Source: Candidatus Kaistia colombiensis (GTDB lineage Bacteria; Pseudomonadota; Alphaproteobacteria; Rhizobiales; Kaistiaceae). Taken from it: a DNA stretch of 64,000 nucleotides. Location: the NCBI GenBank assembly GCA_029203105.1, contig CP119318.1, forward strand, positions 3,486,501-3,550,500, written 5' to 3'. The notes under the pieces are model-generated. The model was given only the letters and a program-made list of their open reading frames with translations. It ran no database searches and was not told the origin of the DNA. The position numbers and the translations under genes are program-made. Below, in pieces: positions 34,440-45,272 of the stretch. Position 1 is the stretch's first letter; the number at the start of each line of letters is the position of its first letter.

Positions 34440-36488
34440 ATGGCAGAGACCGACGACCTTTTCGGATCCGGTGCGACCGCACGAGCGATCAAGCCCGACG
34501 CCGCCCCGCGCGACGTACCCGCCGCCCGGCGTACGACCGCCGCTGCACCGCCCACCGAAACGAGCTATTCGGCCGCCGACATCGAAGTTCTCGAAGGGCT
34601 CGAGCCGGTGCGCCGTCGCCCGGGCATGTATATCGGCGGCACCGACGAGAAGGCGCTGCACCACCTCTTCGCCGAAGTGATCGACAACTCGATGGACGAG
34701 GCCGTCGCCGGCCACGCGACCTTCATCGACGTCGAGCTCTCCGCCGACGGCAGCGTCACCGTCACCGACAATGGTCGCGGCATCCCGATCGACCCGCATC
34801 CGAAGTTCAAGGACAAGTCCGCCCTCGAAGTCATCATGACGACGCTGCATTCGGGCGGAAAGTTCGATTCGAAGGTCTACGAGACCTCGGGCGGCCTGCA
34901 CGGCGTCGGCATTTCCGTGGTCAACGCCCTGTCGGAAGTGCTCGAGGTCGAAGTGGCGCGTGGCAAGCGCCTGTATCGCCAGACGTTTTCACGCGGCCAT
35001 GCGACATCGAAGCTCGAAACGGTCGGCGAGGTCCACAATCGTCGCGGCACCAAGACCCGCTTCAAGCCGGACGAGCAGATCTTCGGGGTCGGCGCGCATT
35101 TCAGGCCGGAACGGCTCTTCGCCATGACCCGGTCGAAGGCATATCTGTTTGGCGGGGTCGAGATCCGCTGGAGCTGCGCGCCGGAGTTGATCAAACCCGA
35201 CGCCGCGACGCCGGCCACGGCGGTGTTCCACTTCCCGGCGGGCCTCAAGGACTTCCTGGCGGCCGAACTCGACAACGAGAAGCTGGTGACGAGCCAGATC
35301 TTCGCCGGACGCACCGACAAGGCCAGCGGTCACGGCGCGGCGGAGTGGGCGATCGCCTGGTATCCAGGCGACGGCTTCGTCCGTTCCTATTGCAACACCA
35401 TTCCGACGGCCGAGGGCGGCACGCATGAGCAGGGCCTGCGCATGGCCCTTTTGCGCGGCCTGAAATCCTATGCCGAGCTCTCCGGCAACAAGCGCGCCTC
35501 CGCGATTACCGCCGAGGACGTGATGACGTCCTGCGCGGCGATGCTGTCGGTGTTCGTGCGGGAGCCGGAATTCGTCGGCCAGACGAAGGACAAGCTTTCG
35601 ACCGCCGAAGCGACGCGCATCGTCGAGAAGGCGATCGGCGACCCGTTCGACCACTGGCTGACGGCCGCCCCGCAGGAGGCCTCGCGCCTGCTCGACTGGG
35701 TGATCGAGCGCGCCGAGGAGCGCCTGCGCCGCCGGCAGGAAAAGGAAGTCAACCGCAAGACGGCGGTGCGCAAGCTGCGCCTGCCCGGCAAGCTCGCCGA
35801 TTGCAGCCAGACCGCCGCCCAGGGCAGCGAGATCTTCATCGTCGAGGGTGATTCCGCCGGCGGCTCGGCCAAGCAGGCGCGCAACCGCACCAGCCAGGCC
35901 GTGCTGCCGCTGCGCGGCAAAATCCTCAACGTCGCCAATGCCGGCCGCGAAAAGATGGCGCAGAACCAGCAGCTCGCCGACCTGATGCAGGCGCTGGGCG
36001 TCGGCGCGCGCAGCCACTATCGTGACGACGACCTGCGCTACGACAAGGTCATCATCATGACCGACGCCGACGTCGACGGCGCCCATATCGCTTCGCTGCT
36101 GATCACCTTCTTCTATCGCGAGATGCCGGCGCTGATCGAAAAGGGCCATCTCTACCTCGCCGTGCCGCCGCTCTATCGCATCAGCCAGGGCGGCAAGACG
36201 CTCTATGCGCGCGACGACAAGCACAAGGAAGAGCTGCTCGGAACCGAGTTCAAGGGCAAAGGCAAGGTCGAGATCGGCCGCTTCAAGGGTCTCGGCGAGA
36301 TGCTGCCCGGCCAGCTCAAGGAAACGACCATGGAGCCGTCGAAGCGGACCCTGCTCCGGGTCGGCATCGTTGACGGCGAGATCGCGCTTACGCAGGATGT
36401 CGTCGAACAACTGATGGGCAACAAACCGGAGGAGCGCTTCCGCTTCATCCAGGACCGGGCGGCGTTCGCCAGGGAACTTGACATCTGA
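34440..36488 (+). CDS. parE: DNA topoisomerase IV subunit B
   Basis: ParE is the ATPase half of topoisomerase IV, which unlinks replicated chromosomes. The ATG at 34440 gives 682 residues (MAETDDLFGSG); another ATG lies two codons earlier, and the open frame further upstream is not conserved. The GHKL ATPase motifs are EVIDNSMDEAVAG, VTDNGRGIPID and GGLHGVGISVVNAL. The Toprim motif is FIVEGDSAGGSAKQARNRTS, with DADVDGAHI. The short QARNR...QAVLPLRGKILNVANA text fits ParE rather than GyrB. It is transcribed alone or with the small secreted protein that follows. Confidence 0.94.
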   Translation: MAETDDLFGSGATARAIKPDAAPRDVPAARRTTAAAPPTETSYSAADIEVLEGLEPVRRRPGMYIGGTDEKALHHLFAEVIDNSMDEAVAGHATFIDVELSADGSVTVTDNGRGIPIDPHPKFKDKSALEVIMTTLHSGGKFDSKVYETSGGLHGVGISVVNALSEVLEVEVARGKRLYRQTFSRGHATSKLETVGEVHNRRGTKTRFKPDEQIFGVGAHFRPERLFAMTRSKAYLFGGVEIRWSCAPELIKPDAATPATAVFHFPAGLKDFLAAELDNEKLVTSQIFAGRTDKASGHGAAEWAIAWYPGDGFVRSYCNTIPTAEGGTHEQGLRMALLRGLKSYAELSGNKRASAITAEDVMTSCAAMLSVFVREPEFVGQTKDKLSTAEATRIVEKAIGDPFDHWLTAAPQEASRLLDWVIERAEERLRRRQEKEVNRKTAVRKLRLPGKLADCSQTAAQGSEIFIVEGDSAGGSAKQARNRTSQAVLPLRGKILNVANAGREKMAQNQQLADLMQALGVGARSHYRDDDLRYDKVIIMTDADVDGAHIASLLITFFYREMPALIEKGHLYLAVPPLYRISQGGKTLYARDDKHKEELLGTEFKGKGKVEIGRFKGLGEMLPGQLKETTMEPSKRTLLRVGIVDGEIALTQDVVEQLMGNKPEERFRFIQDRAAFARELDI

Positions 36489-36586
36489 GCGGCCGCGCCG
36501 CTCGGCAGACTGATCGGCCCATGGAACCCGGTTCCATGCCTTGCGGCTGCCGCTCCGGCGGCGCCGCCTCCTACGGAGGTTCACCG

Positions 36587-37030
36587 ATGATCGCTCGTAC
36601 GCTTCTCGCCGCCTGCATCCTGATCGCGGCCACGGCGGCGCCGCTCCGCGCCGACCCGGTCGCGGATGGCATTTCGGCGCTGCCGCCTTCGGTTCAGGAC
36701 GTGCGCACGGTCGGTGCCTGGGAGAAGGACGGCCACAAGGGCGTCTACCGCGTCGTCGTGGCGCGCACCGGCCCCGAGCCGACGGCGCGGCTCTTCGTCC
36801 AGTGGCTCGAGCGCGGCGCAGACGGCACCGTCACGGTTGCCCGCAACGTCGACATCAAGGAAATGGTCGATCTCAAACGCAATATCGGCGATTTCGTCAT
36901 CGAGACCGATGCCGACGGCCTGAGCATCTTCCTGGAGTTGGTCGATCCGGCGGCGAGCGGCGCCAAGGAGAGCTACGAACTCTTCATCGGCGACGACGAG
37001 AGCTATCGTTTCGGGCCCGCCAGCAACTAG
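36587..37030 (+). CDS. Small secreted protein of unknown function
   Basis: This 147-residue protein starts behind a strong GGAGG and has a clear signal peptide (MIARTLLAACILIAATAAPL, cut after LRA). The mature part looks beta-rich and acidic (VYRVVVARTGPEPTARLFVQ, LKRNIGDFVIETDADGLSIF, and the end SYELFIGDDESYRFG). No domain is recognised. It lies 98 bases after parE and ahead of a separate promoter for the helicase gene, so it may be read from its own or the parE promoter. Confidence 0.7.
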   Translation: MIARTLLAACILIAATAAPLRADPVADGISALPPSVQDVRTVGAWEKDGHKGVYRVVVARTGPEPTARLFVQWLERGADGTVTVARNVDIKEMVDLKRNIGDFVIETDADGLSIFLELVDPAASGAKESYELFIGDDESYRFGPASN

Positions 37031-37078
37031 ATTCCGGCCGCCAGCAGCGGCAGGAATCGGCCATTTCTCGCGAAACAA

Positions 37079-37108
37079 TTGACAAGTCCACATAAAACCT
37101 CGTATTTG
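37079..37108 (+). promoter_or_regulatory. Promoter of the DEAD-box helicase gene
   Basis: TTGACA (37079-37084) and TATTTG (37103-37108) are 18 bases apart. The predicted leader is about 60 bases. The DEAD-box gene starts at 37177. Confidence 0.55.
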
Positions 37109-37176
37109 CGTGCATCTTTCATCGATGGCGATGCGCTTTCGGCCGTCCCATCGGGCTTTGGGCCCCTTTTCAAAAC

Positions 37177-38682
<1,506 letters not shown>

Positions 38683-39183
38683 TTTCGTCAGGCAGTTGAC
38701 CATGCCGCCGCGCGACGGTGGCATGGTGGTGGCGATCGGCGCTTCACGCCCGCCACCCACCCGGCAGACGCCGGCTTTGCTACCCGCGTGCGCTGGCCAA
38801 GCCGCGCCGCCCGGTACGCTCTAAGGTCTTCCCGCCCCAAGATTGATCGTCCCGCCCTACTCAATGGGGCGCGCATGACAATGGGCGCAGTGGCACACGC
38901 CGCCAATTCAGCAGCTGGATTGATGCTTCAAATCCGGGACGGCGATGGATGCTTGGGATGCCGGCTTCTTGGTCCGCTTGGTCCGCTTGGCCCACTCGAC
39001 CATCATCCTGAGGCGCTTCGCGTGAGTGAAGCCTCGAAGGAGAATCCAGCCGACGCTCAGTTCTGCAGATGAAATCCCGCGCGACCTGTCCTTGGGCGTT
39101 CCCTGAACCCTCCTTCGAGGCCCGGCTTCGCCGGGCGCCTCGGGATGATGGTCAAGTTCGGGAGAAAGGATCCCGCATAGGAA
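38683..39183. other. 501-base intergenic region between convergent genes
   Basis: No gene is supported. The right half holds a pair of inverted repeat copies (38998-39042 and 39110-39153, listed separately). A short tandem TTGGTCCGC pair lies near 38969-38986. The genes on both sides point inwards, so transcription from both probably ends here. Confidence 0.5.
38998..39153. repeat. Inverted pair of a dispersed 45-base repeat
   Basis: Copy 1 (38998-39042) begins GACCATCATCCTGAGGCGC and ends GCCTCGAAGGAG. Copy 2 (39110-39153) is its inverse: CTCCTTCGAGGC at the start and GCGCCTCGGGATGATGGTC at the end. The arms match at 12 of 12 and 18 of 19 positions, and copy 2 has an inner CCCGGCTTCGCCGGG hairpin. 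Elements with CCTTCGAGG ... CCTCAGGATGA ends are, from memory, frequent between genes in Hyphomicrobiales. Confidence 0.7.
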
Positions 39184-39825
39184 CTACAGCCGGGGAACGG
39201 CCCAGGCGACCATTTCGACCAGCACCTGGTCGAGCGCCGCATTGAGGCCCATGACGGCCGCCGGCGCCGTATCCTCGGCGACGGGCACCGAAGCCGTGAA
39301 CAGCTTCGATTCGACCACCTTGCCGGTCCGATCATTCATGATCTGCGCGAAGATCTCGATTTCGGCGGAGCGGCCGGTCGGCGTCACGTTGAACGCAAAC
39401 GTCCGGATATTGGTCAGAAGCTGATAGTCGATCGACAGGCCCTCGCCCGGCCGGCCGATGGCGCGGACGCCCTTCGATTTCTCGAAAGCCTGAATCACCC
39501 GGCTCTGCACGAGGCGCGGCAGCGTGTCCGGATACTGGGCGTCGGGATAATAGGCGACGAGCGGCCCGCGCGTGACCACGATGCGCTGACTCGCCAGCGT
39601 CTGCAGGGCGAACGGCTCCGGTACCAGAATCTGCGCCGAGGCGCGGCGCTTGACGGCCGGCGCCGATTCGACGCCGGCGAGGTCATAGGTCGCCGGCGGC
39701 GGCGAGGTCAGCAGCTTGCTCACGCAGCCGGAAAGCAGCGTGGCGGCGAGCATCGCCGAAACCATCCCCACCGGCAGGGATCGACCCACAGAACGCATGG
39801 CTTGCCGTGCCCCAGTCATCATCAT
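39184..39825 (-). CDS. ABC-type transport auxiliary lipoprotein
   Basis: This 213-residue lipoprotein (signal ending LLSGC) belongs to the family of periplasmic partner proteins of MCE/Mla-type lipid carriers (the PqiC-like ABC_trans_aux fold): TYDLAGVESAPAVKRRASAQ, then LASQRIVVTRGPLVAYYPDA and SYDYQLL-like IDYQLLTNIRTFAFNVTP. Its start overlaps the stop of mlaD by four bases. It is the last gene of the mlaE-mlaF-mlaD operon and likely anchors the complex to the outer membrane. Confidence 0.85.
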   Translation of the reverse strand: MMMTGARQAMRSVGRSLPVGMVSAMLAATLLSGCVSKLLTSPPPATYDLAGVESAPAVKRRASAQILVPEPFALQTLASQRIVVTRGPLVAYYPDAQYPDTLPRLVQSRVIQAFEKSKGVRAIGRPGEGLSIDYQLLTNIRTFAFNVTPTGRSAEIEIFAQIMNDRTGKVVESKLFTASVPVAEDTAPAAVMGLNAALDQVLVEMVAWAVPRL

Positions 39826-41192
39826 TTCCGGTTGTAGTCCTGTACGCTCGGATTGCCAAAGATGAAGCGCTGCGGGTTGTTCTGGATCGAGTTCAGCGTC
39901 TGGTCGAAGCGGGTCGTCGTGCGGCGCAGCTGGTCGACGAGACCGTCGACATTGCGCAGCCCGGGGCCGGTGAAATTGGCCAGGTTGTCGGCAATCTGGC
40001 CGGCCTTGCTCGAGAACGCCTCGGCGACCTTGCGGATCGCGGCGGCGGCTGCCGTGGCTTCGGCGAAGAAGTTCTTGCCGTTCGGGTCGGTGACGAGATC
40101 CTGCACCTTGCCGAGAATGCCGTCGATGCGGGTCGAAGCCGCGTTCAGCTTCTGCATCATGTCGCGCGTGTTGTTGACGATCAGGTCGATGTCGCCCTGC
40201 TTGGCCTTCACGCCTGCGACGAAATCCTTGGCGTCCGACACCGTCTTGCCGGCGTCGGCGACGATCTTGTTGACGTCGACGGTCGCGGTCTGGACGCGCC
40301 GGGCGACCGTCGCGATGTCGTTGATCGTGCTCTTGACCGCCTCGACCTGGATCGCGGCGATGATCTGCTGCGCGCCGTCGAGCGCCTTCTCGAGCTGCTC
40401 GGAGATCTGCTTCACATTGCCGATGATCTCCGGGAAGGCCTCCGACGAGGCAGAGAGCTTCTGGGTCACCTGGTCGATGTTGGCGAGCGTGTCGGCGACC
40501 TTGGTCGGGTCGATCGCCGAGATGATCTTGTCGGCCTTACCGACGATGCCGCTCAGGCTCTCCGACAGGGAGCCGATTCGCTTGGAGAGGTCGCCGACAT
40601 TGGTCATGAACTCCTTCACGCCGGCGGAGTTCTCGGCCAGCGCATCGGTGAAGGTCTGGATGTTCTTGACGGAGGTCGTCAGCGAAGGCTCGGCGGTATC
40701 GATGAAGCCGTTGACGCGATCGACGGCCTTGTTGACCTTGCTCACCAGGTCCTGGGCGCTGGCGATCAGGTCCTGCAGGCCGGAGGCCTGCGCCTCCAGC
40801 GTCGGGATGCCCGGCTGATCGAGCAAGTTCGGCAGCGCGGCCGAGCCCCCCTTCAGTTCGATGAAGGCAACGCCCGTGAGCCCCTGGATCCCGAGAGAGG
40901 CCTTGGTGTCGGCCTTGATGGGCTGGTTCGGATCGACCGAAACCATCGCCTCGACCTCGTTCGGATCTTCCGGGTTGATCCGCAGCGTGTTCACTTCGCC
41001 GACCTTGATGCCGTTGAAGAGAACCTGGCTGCCAGAGGCCAAGCCAGCGACTGATCCGGGAATGAGAATGCGCAGCGGCTTGCGGATGCCGCTCTCGTCA
41101 TAGCGCGCCAGCCAATAGATGAAGACGAAACACGCAACGATCACGCCCAGCGTGAACAGTCCGATCGTCGCATAGTTGGCGCGCGTTTCCAT
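39822..41192 (-). CDS. mlaD: MlaD-type phospholipid-binding MCE protein
   Basis: MlaD is the periplasmic MCE ring that takes lipids to or from the inner-membrane ABC carrier. The 456-residue protein has one N-terminal membrane anchor (TIGLFTLGVIVACFVFIYWL). An MCE domain follows at about 40-117 (VAGLASGSQVLFNGIKVGEV, then IKADTKASLGIQGLTGVAFI). A long helical, Thr/Asn/Asp-rich region repeats VxxI patterns and may form a coiled tube. It is longer than the E. coli MlaD, as is normal in this order. Its start abuts the mlaF stop. Confidence 0.9.
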   Translation of the reverse strand: METRANYATIGLFTLGVIVACFVFIYWLARYDESGIRKPLRILIPGSVAGLASGSQVLFNGIKVGEVNTLRINPEDPNEVEAMVSVDPNQPIKADTKASLGIQGLTGVAFIELKGGSAALPNLLDQPGIPTLEAQASGLQDLIASAQDLVSKVNKAVDRVNGFIDTAEPSLTTSVKNIQTFTDALAENSAGVKEFMTNVGDLSKRIGSLSESLSGIVGKADKIISAIDPTKVADTLANIDQVTQKLSASSEAFPEIIGNVKQISEQLEKALDGAQQIIAAIQVEAVKSTINDIATVARRVQTATVDVNKIVADAGKTVSDAKDFVAGVKAKQGDIDLIVNNTRDMMQKLNAASTRIDGILGKVQDLVTDPNGKNFFAEATAAAAAIRKVAEAFSSKAGQIADNLANFTGPGLRNVDGLVDQLRRTTTRFDQTLNSIQNNPQRFIFGNPSVQDYNRK

Positions 41193-41986
41193 TAAGCTTC
41201 GCTCTCTACGCGGCGTGCACGCACGCCGCGGAAATACTTCTGAACCCAGGGATCATCGAAATCCAGCATATCCTGCATGGTCCCCTCGACCAGAACATGA
41301 CGATTGCCCAATACCGCGATTCGGTCGCAGACCGTATGCAGGCTGTCGAGGTCATGGGTAACCATGAACACGGTAAGCCCGAGAGTATCGCGGAGCGTGG
41401 CGATCAATTGATCGAATTCGGCCGCGCCGATCGGATCGAGACCCGAGGTCGGCTCGTCGAGGAAGACGATGGCCGGATCCATGGCGAGCGCCCGCGCCAG
41501 GCTGGCGCGCTTGATCATGCCGCCCGAAAGCTCGGACGGCATGCGGTCCGCCGCCTCCGGCGCCAGGCCGACCAGGTCGATCTTGACCCGGGCCAGTTCT
41601 TCCATCAGGCGCGGTGACAGCTTCAGATGCTCGCGCATCGGGAATTCGACATTCTGCAGGACGGTCAGCGACGAGAACAGGGCCCCCTGCTGGAAGAGGA
41701 CGCCGAGACGCCGGTCGATCGAGGCGCGGGTGTCGGGGTCCGCCTCGTCATAGGGCGTGCCGAGGATCTCGACCGATCCCGCTCGCTTCGGCTGCAACCC
41801 GAGAATCGTGCGCAGAAGCACGGATTTGCCGGTGCCCGACGCGCCGACGACGCCGAGAATCTCACCGCGATAGACGTCGATGTCGAGATTCTCGAGGATG
41901 AGGCGATCGCCGAAACCGACCGTGATGCCCCGGCCGCGAATGACGACTTCCTTCTCGCCAGGATGGTCATTGGCTTGCCCGACCAT
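41192..41986 (-). CDS. mlaF: MlaF-type ABC transporter ATP-binding protein
   Basis: MlaF energises the Mla phospholipid carrier at the cytoplasmic side. The 264-residue product has Walker A GASGTGKS at 48-55, the Q-loop GVLFQQGALFSSLTVLQNVE, the signature ELSGGMIKRASLARA, Walker B IVFLDEPTSGLDP, and the H-loop VTHDLDSLHTV. It is placed between mlaE and mlaD with only two-base and one-base junctions, so the proteins are made together. Confidence 0.94.
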   Translation of the reverse strand: MVGQANDHPGEKEVVIRGRGITVGFGDRLILENLDIDVYRGEILGVVGASGTGKSVLLRTILGLQPKRAGSVEILGTPYDEADPDTRASIDRRLGVLFQQGALFSSLTVLQNVEFPMREHLKLSPRLMEELARVKIDLVGLAPEAADRMPSELSGGMIKRASLARALAMDPAIVFLDEPTSGLDPIGAAEFDQLIATLRDTLGLTVFMVTHDLDSLHTVCDRIAVLGNRHVLVEGTMQDMLDFDDPWVQKYFRGVRARRVESEA

Positions 41987-41988
41987 GA

Positions 41989-43170
41989 TCAGTAGTTCAC
42001 CGCGGCGAAGTAGATGGCGAAGAGACCATCGACGACGATGACCATGAAGATCGACTTCACCACCGAGGCCGTCGTCTGGCTACCGAGCGAGGCGGCACTG
42101 CCGCGTACGTTCAGGCCTTCCGAAGCGCCGATGATGCCGATGATCAGCGCCATGAACGGCGCCTTGATCAGGCCGACGAACAGCGTGTTGAGCGCGACGG
42201 CGTCGCGAAGCCGGGCAACGAAGGCTTCCGGCGGAATGCCGATATAGACCCAGCTCACCAGACCGGCCCCGAACAGCGCGGAAATGTCGGCGATGAAGGC
42301 GAGGATCGGCAGGGCGATGACCAGGCCGAGAATGCGCGGCAGGATCAGCACCTCGATCGGATCGACGCCGATGACGCTGAGCGCGTCGATTTCCTCGCGC
42401 ATCTTCATCGAACCGATCTCGGCCGTGAAGGCGCTGCCGGAACGGCCCGCAATCATGATCGCGGTCAGCAGCACGCCGATCTCGCGCAACACCAGGATGC
42501 CGACCAGATCGACGACGAAGATGTCCGCGCCGAACGCCCGCAGCTGGAAGGCGCTTTGCTGCGCGATGATCGCCCCGATCAGCAGCGACATCAGCGCGAT
42601 GATCGGCACGGCGCGGAAGCCGGTGCGGTCGATGTGGAAAACGACGGACGTGATGCGCAGACGCGACGGGTCGAACAAGGCCTTGCCGAAGCCGCGAGCC
42701 ACGCCGCCGAGAATGTTCAGGCCCGACTGAAAATCCAGCCAGGACAGATACATCGTCCGCCCGATCGCCTCGACGATCTCCTGCGCGACGCCGATTTGCG
42801 GCGGCGCCGCCGGGGCTTCCCGCTCGGTCTGGTTCAACGCCGCAAGGAGGCGCGTCGAATTGTCGGATCCGCCTTCAACCGAGACGTCGAACTGCTTGGC
42901 CCGCAGGCCGCGCTCGAGCCGCGTGATCAGCCAGGCGCCCGCGGTGTCGATATGCTCGATACCGGAAAGATCGATGATTGTGCTGCCGGCGATGTTGGCG
43001 ATGGCGGCGTCGATCGACGGTTCGAGATCGCCGACCGTGCGCACGGTCCAGGGACCAGCCGCGCGCAAGCGAGCCTGACCGCCGGCATCCCCAAACTCAA
43101 GTTGCGCCGCTGTTGCCGTTGCCACGACCGCTCCGCGTTCGAAGCCTGCATCCCGGGGGGCGGAGCGCAT
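41989..43170 (-). CDS. mlaE: MlaE-type permease with N-terminal STAS domain
   Basis: MlaE is the inner-membrane permease of the Mla lipid carrier. In this 393-residue protein a STAS domain (about residues 25-120, TIIDLSGIEHIDTAGAWLIT) that is a separate protein (MlaB) in E. coli is fused in front of the permease. The permease begins near residue 150 (FRAVPIIALMSLLIGAIIAQ) and has the conserved GRSGSAFTAEIGSMKMREEI, then MALIIGIIGASEGLNV. It starts the operon that continues to mlaF, mlaD and the lipoprotein gene. Confidence 0.93.
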   Translation of the reverse strand: MRSAPRDAGFERGAVVATATAAQLEFGDAGGQARLRAAGPWTVRTVGDLEPSIDAAIANIAGSTIIDLSGIEHIDTAGAWLITRLERGLRAKQFDVSVEGGSDNSTRLLAALNQTEREAPAAPPQIGVAQEIVEAIGRTMYLSWLDFQSGLNILGGVARGFGKALFDPSRLRITSVVFHIDRTGFRAVPIIALMSLLIGAIIAQQSAFQLRAFGADIFVVDLVGILVLREIGVLLTAIMIAGRSGSAFTAEIGSMKMREEIDALSVIGVDPIEVLILPRILGLVIALPILAFIADISALFGAGLVSWVYIGIPPEAFVARLRDAVALNTLFVGLIKAPFMALIIGIIGASEGLNVRGSAASLGSQTTASVVKSIFMVIVVDGLFAIYFAAVNY

Positions 43171-43278
43171 GAGCGGCCCTTGTGGCGCCGCCGGGCGCCT
43201 CCTAAGCTCCCATCACCTCGTAGGTGATCGCACGAGCGCGGAAGCTCGGGCAAGCCCTTGGCCGGAAAGGATGTCGGG

Positions 43279-44292
43279 ATGGAGATCGCAACACCCTACC
43301 TGTTGTTTTTGGGTGACGTTCCGGACGCCCTCGCCGCCAAGACGGCGCTCGGCATCGTCGATTGGCGGCCGGAATGGTGCCTCGGCCAGTTGCGATTCGC
43401 GGGCTGCAAGGCCGATGCGAAGCTGCCCGACATGACGATCGCGGCAGCGAAGGCCGCCGGCGTCCGCACGATGATCGTCGGGGCGGTCAATGCCGGCGGC
43501 GTACTGCCGGACCACTGGGTCGCCTCGATCGTCGAAGCGCTCGAGGCCGGCTTAGACGTCGCGTCCGGTCTCCATTCGCGCCTCGGCGACAATCCTGCGA
43601 TTCGCGCCGCTGCCGAGCGCTCGGGCGGCAAGCTGCATGACGTCCGCCATTCGACGCAGCGCTTCCCCACCGGCAAGGGCACCAGGCGCAGCGGCCTGCG
43701 CCTCCTCACCGTCGGCACCGACTGCTCGGTCGGCAAGAAATACACCGCCCTGGCGCTCGAGCGCGGCATGCGCGCCGCCGGGCTCGACGCCGATTTCCGC
43801 GCCACCGGTCAGACGGGCGTCTTCATCTCCGGCCGCGGCGTCGCCATCGACGCCGTCGTCGCCGATTTCATCTCCGGCGCCGTCGAATGGCTGTCGCCGG
43901 CGGCGGATGCCGGTCACTGGGACCTCATCGAGGGACAGGGTTCGCTGTTTCATCCCTCTTTCGCCGGCGTGACGCTCGGACTGCTGCATGGCGCGCAGCC
44001 GGATGCCTTCGTCGTCTGCCACGAGCCGACGCGCACCACCATGCGCGGCGTCGCGCACCCGCTGCCGACGATCCACGAGGTGATCGACCTCACCGTCGCC
44101 TGCGGCCGCCTGACCAATCCGGCAATCCGCTGCGTCGGCATCGCCGTTAACACCCAGGCCCTCGACGCCGAGGCCGCGCGAAAAGCGCTGGATGCGGCCG
44201 CGGCGGAACATGGTATGCCGGCCGTCGACCCGATCCGCACCGGCGTCCAGCCCATCGTCGACCGCATCCTTCAGGACTTCCCCCGCCCATGA
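43279..44292 (+). CDS. dgcN: D-glutamate N-acetyltransferase DgcN (DUF1611)
   Basis: DgcN acetylates D-glutamate as the first step of the DgcN-DgcA route for D-glutamate use. The ATG at 43279 gives 337 residues; an earlier in-frame ATG at 43258 has no better signal. The N-terminal Rossmann-like half carries DWRPEWCLGQLRFAG. The C-terminal P-loop-like half has VGTDCSVGKKYTALALERGM at about 145-164, then GQTGVFISGRGVAIDAVVAD and LIEGQGSLFHPSFAGVTLGL. It overlaps dgcA by four bases, the pair that defines the pathway. Confidence 0.88.
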   Translation: MEIATPYLLFLGDVPDALAAKTALGIVDWRPEWCLGQLRFAGCKADAKLPDMTIAAAKAAGVRTMIVGAVNAGGVLPDHWVASIVEALEAGLDVASGLHSRLGDNPAIRAAAERSGGKLHDVRHSTQRFPTGKGTRRSGLRLLTVGTDCSVGKKYTALALERGMRAAGLDADFRATGQTGVFISGRGVAIDAVVADFISGAVEWLSPAADAGHWDLIEGQGSLFHPSFAGVTLGLLHGAQPDAFVVCHEPTRTTMRGVAHPLPTIHEVIDLTVACGRLTNPAIRCVGIAVNTQALDAEAARKALDAAAAEHGMPAVDPIRTGVQPIVDRILQDFPRP

Positions 44293-45272
44293 CGTTCCCT
44301 TTCTCCGTCGATGTCGAGAGTTGGCCGATCGCCGGCAGCTTCGTCATTTCGCGCGGCGCCCGCACCGAGGCGCATGTCGTCGTCGTCTCGCTTGGCGACG
44401 GCGCAGCGACCGGCCGCGGCGAATGCGTCCCCTATGCCCGCTATGGCGAGACCGTCGACGGCGTGATCGACACGATCCAGACCGCACTCGCGGGCTTCGC
44501 CGCCCCGCCGGATCGCGAGGCGCTGCGGGCCGCCATGCCGCCGGGCGCCGCCCGCAATGCCGTCGATTGCGCGCTTTGGGACCTAGAAGCCAAGCGAAGC
44601 GGAATTCCGGTCGCCGAACGACTCGGCCTCGCCGCGCCGCGCGCCCTGGTCACGGCCTACACGCTGAGCCTCGGCACCCCCGAAAGCATGGAGCAGGCGG
44701 CGCGGATCGCCGCCCATCGCCCTCTCCTCAAGGTGAAGCTCGGCGGCGACGGCGACCGGGACAGGATCGCCGCCGTCCGGCGCGGCGCACCGGCGAGCCG
44801 GATCATCGTCGATGCCAACGAGGCCTGGTCGGCCGAGAATTTCGACGCCAACATGCGCGCCTGCGTCGCGGCCGGGGTCGAGTTGATCGAGCAGCCGCTG
44901 CCGGCCGGCAGGGATGATTGGCTACGTCATGCCGAGCGCCCGGTGCCGGTCTGCGCCGACGAAAGCCTGCATGTCGCCGACGATCTCGGCCGGCTCGTGG
45001 GCCGCTATGACGCGATCAACATCAAGCTCGACAAGACGGGCGGCCTCACCGAGGCGCTGCGCCTGCGCGCCGCCGCCGAAACAAATGGCTTCGCGCTGAT
45101 GGTCGGCTGCATGGTCGGCACATCGCTCGCCATGGCGCCGGCCGTGCTGCTGGCGCAGGACGCCGCCTTCGTCGACCTCGACGGGCCGCTGCTGTTGGCG
45201 CGCGACCGAACGCCCGGCCTCGTCTACGAGGGCAGCCTGGTCAGCCCGCCCTCTCCGGCACTGTGGGGCTGA
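44289..45272 (+). CDS. dgcA: DgcA, enolase-superfamily N-acetyl-glutamate racemase/dipeptide epimerase type
   Basis: DgcA is an enolase-superfamily enzyme (MLE subgroup, dipeptide epimerase-like) that turns N-acetyl-D-glutamate into the L form. The 327-residue protein has the lysine pair of a racemase: the KxK motif in LLKVKLGGDGDR and the later INIKLDKTGGLTEALRLRA. The metal ligands lie in IIVDANEAWSAENF, IEQPLP and CADESLHVADD. Because dgcN precedes it with an ATGA overlap, this role is preferred over L-Ala-D/L-Glu epimerase. Its 3' end overlaps the convergent MFS gene by 49 bases. Confidence 0.85.
   Translation: MTFPFSVDVESWPIAGSFVISRGARTEAHVVVVSLGDGAATGRGECVPYARYGETVDGVIDTIQTALAGFAAPPDREALRAAMPPGAARNAVDCALWDLEAKRSGIPVAERLGLAAPRALVTAYTLSLGTPESMEQAARIAAHRPLLKVKLGGDGDRDRIAAVRRGAPASRIIVDANEAWSAENFDANMRACVAAGVELIEQPLPAGRDDWLRHAERPVPVCADESLHVADDLGRLVGRYDAINIKLDKTGGLTEALRLRAAAETNGFALMVGCMVGTSLAMAPAVLLAQDAAFVDLDGPLLLARDRTPGLVYEGSLVSPPSPALWG

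Noticed and set aside
34440..36488. GyrB instead of ParE
   Set aside because: Length, the QARNR segment and the end of the Toprim region agree with ParE; the GyrB-specific text is absent.
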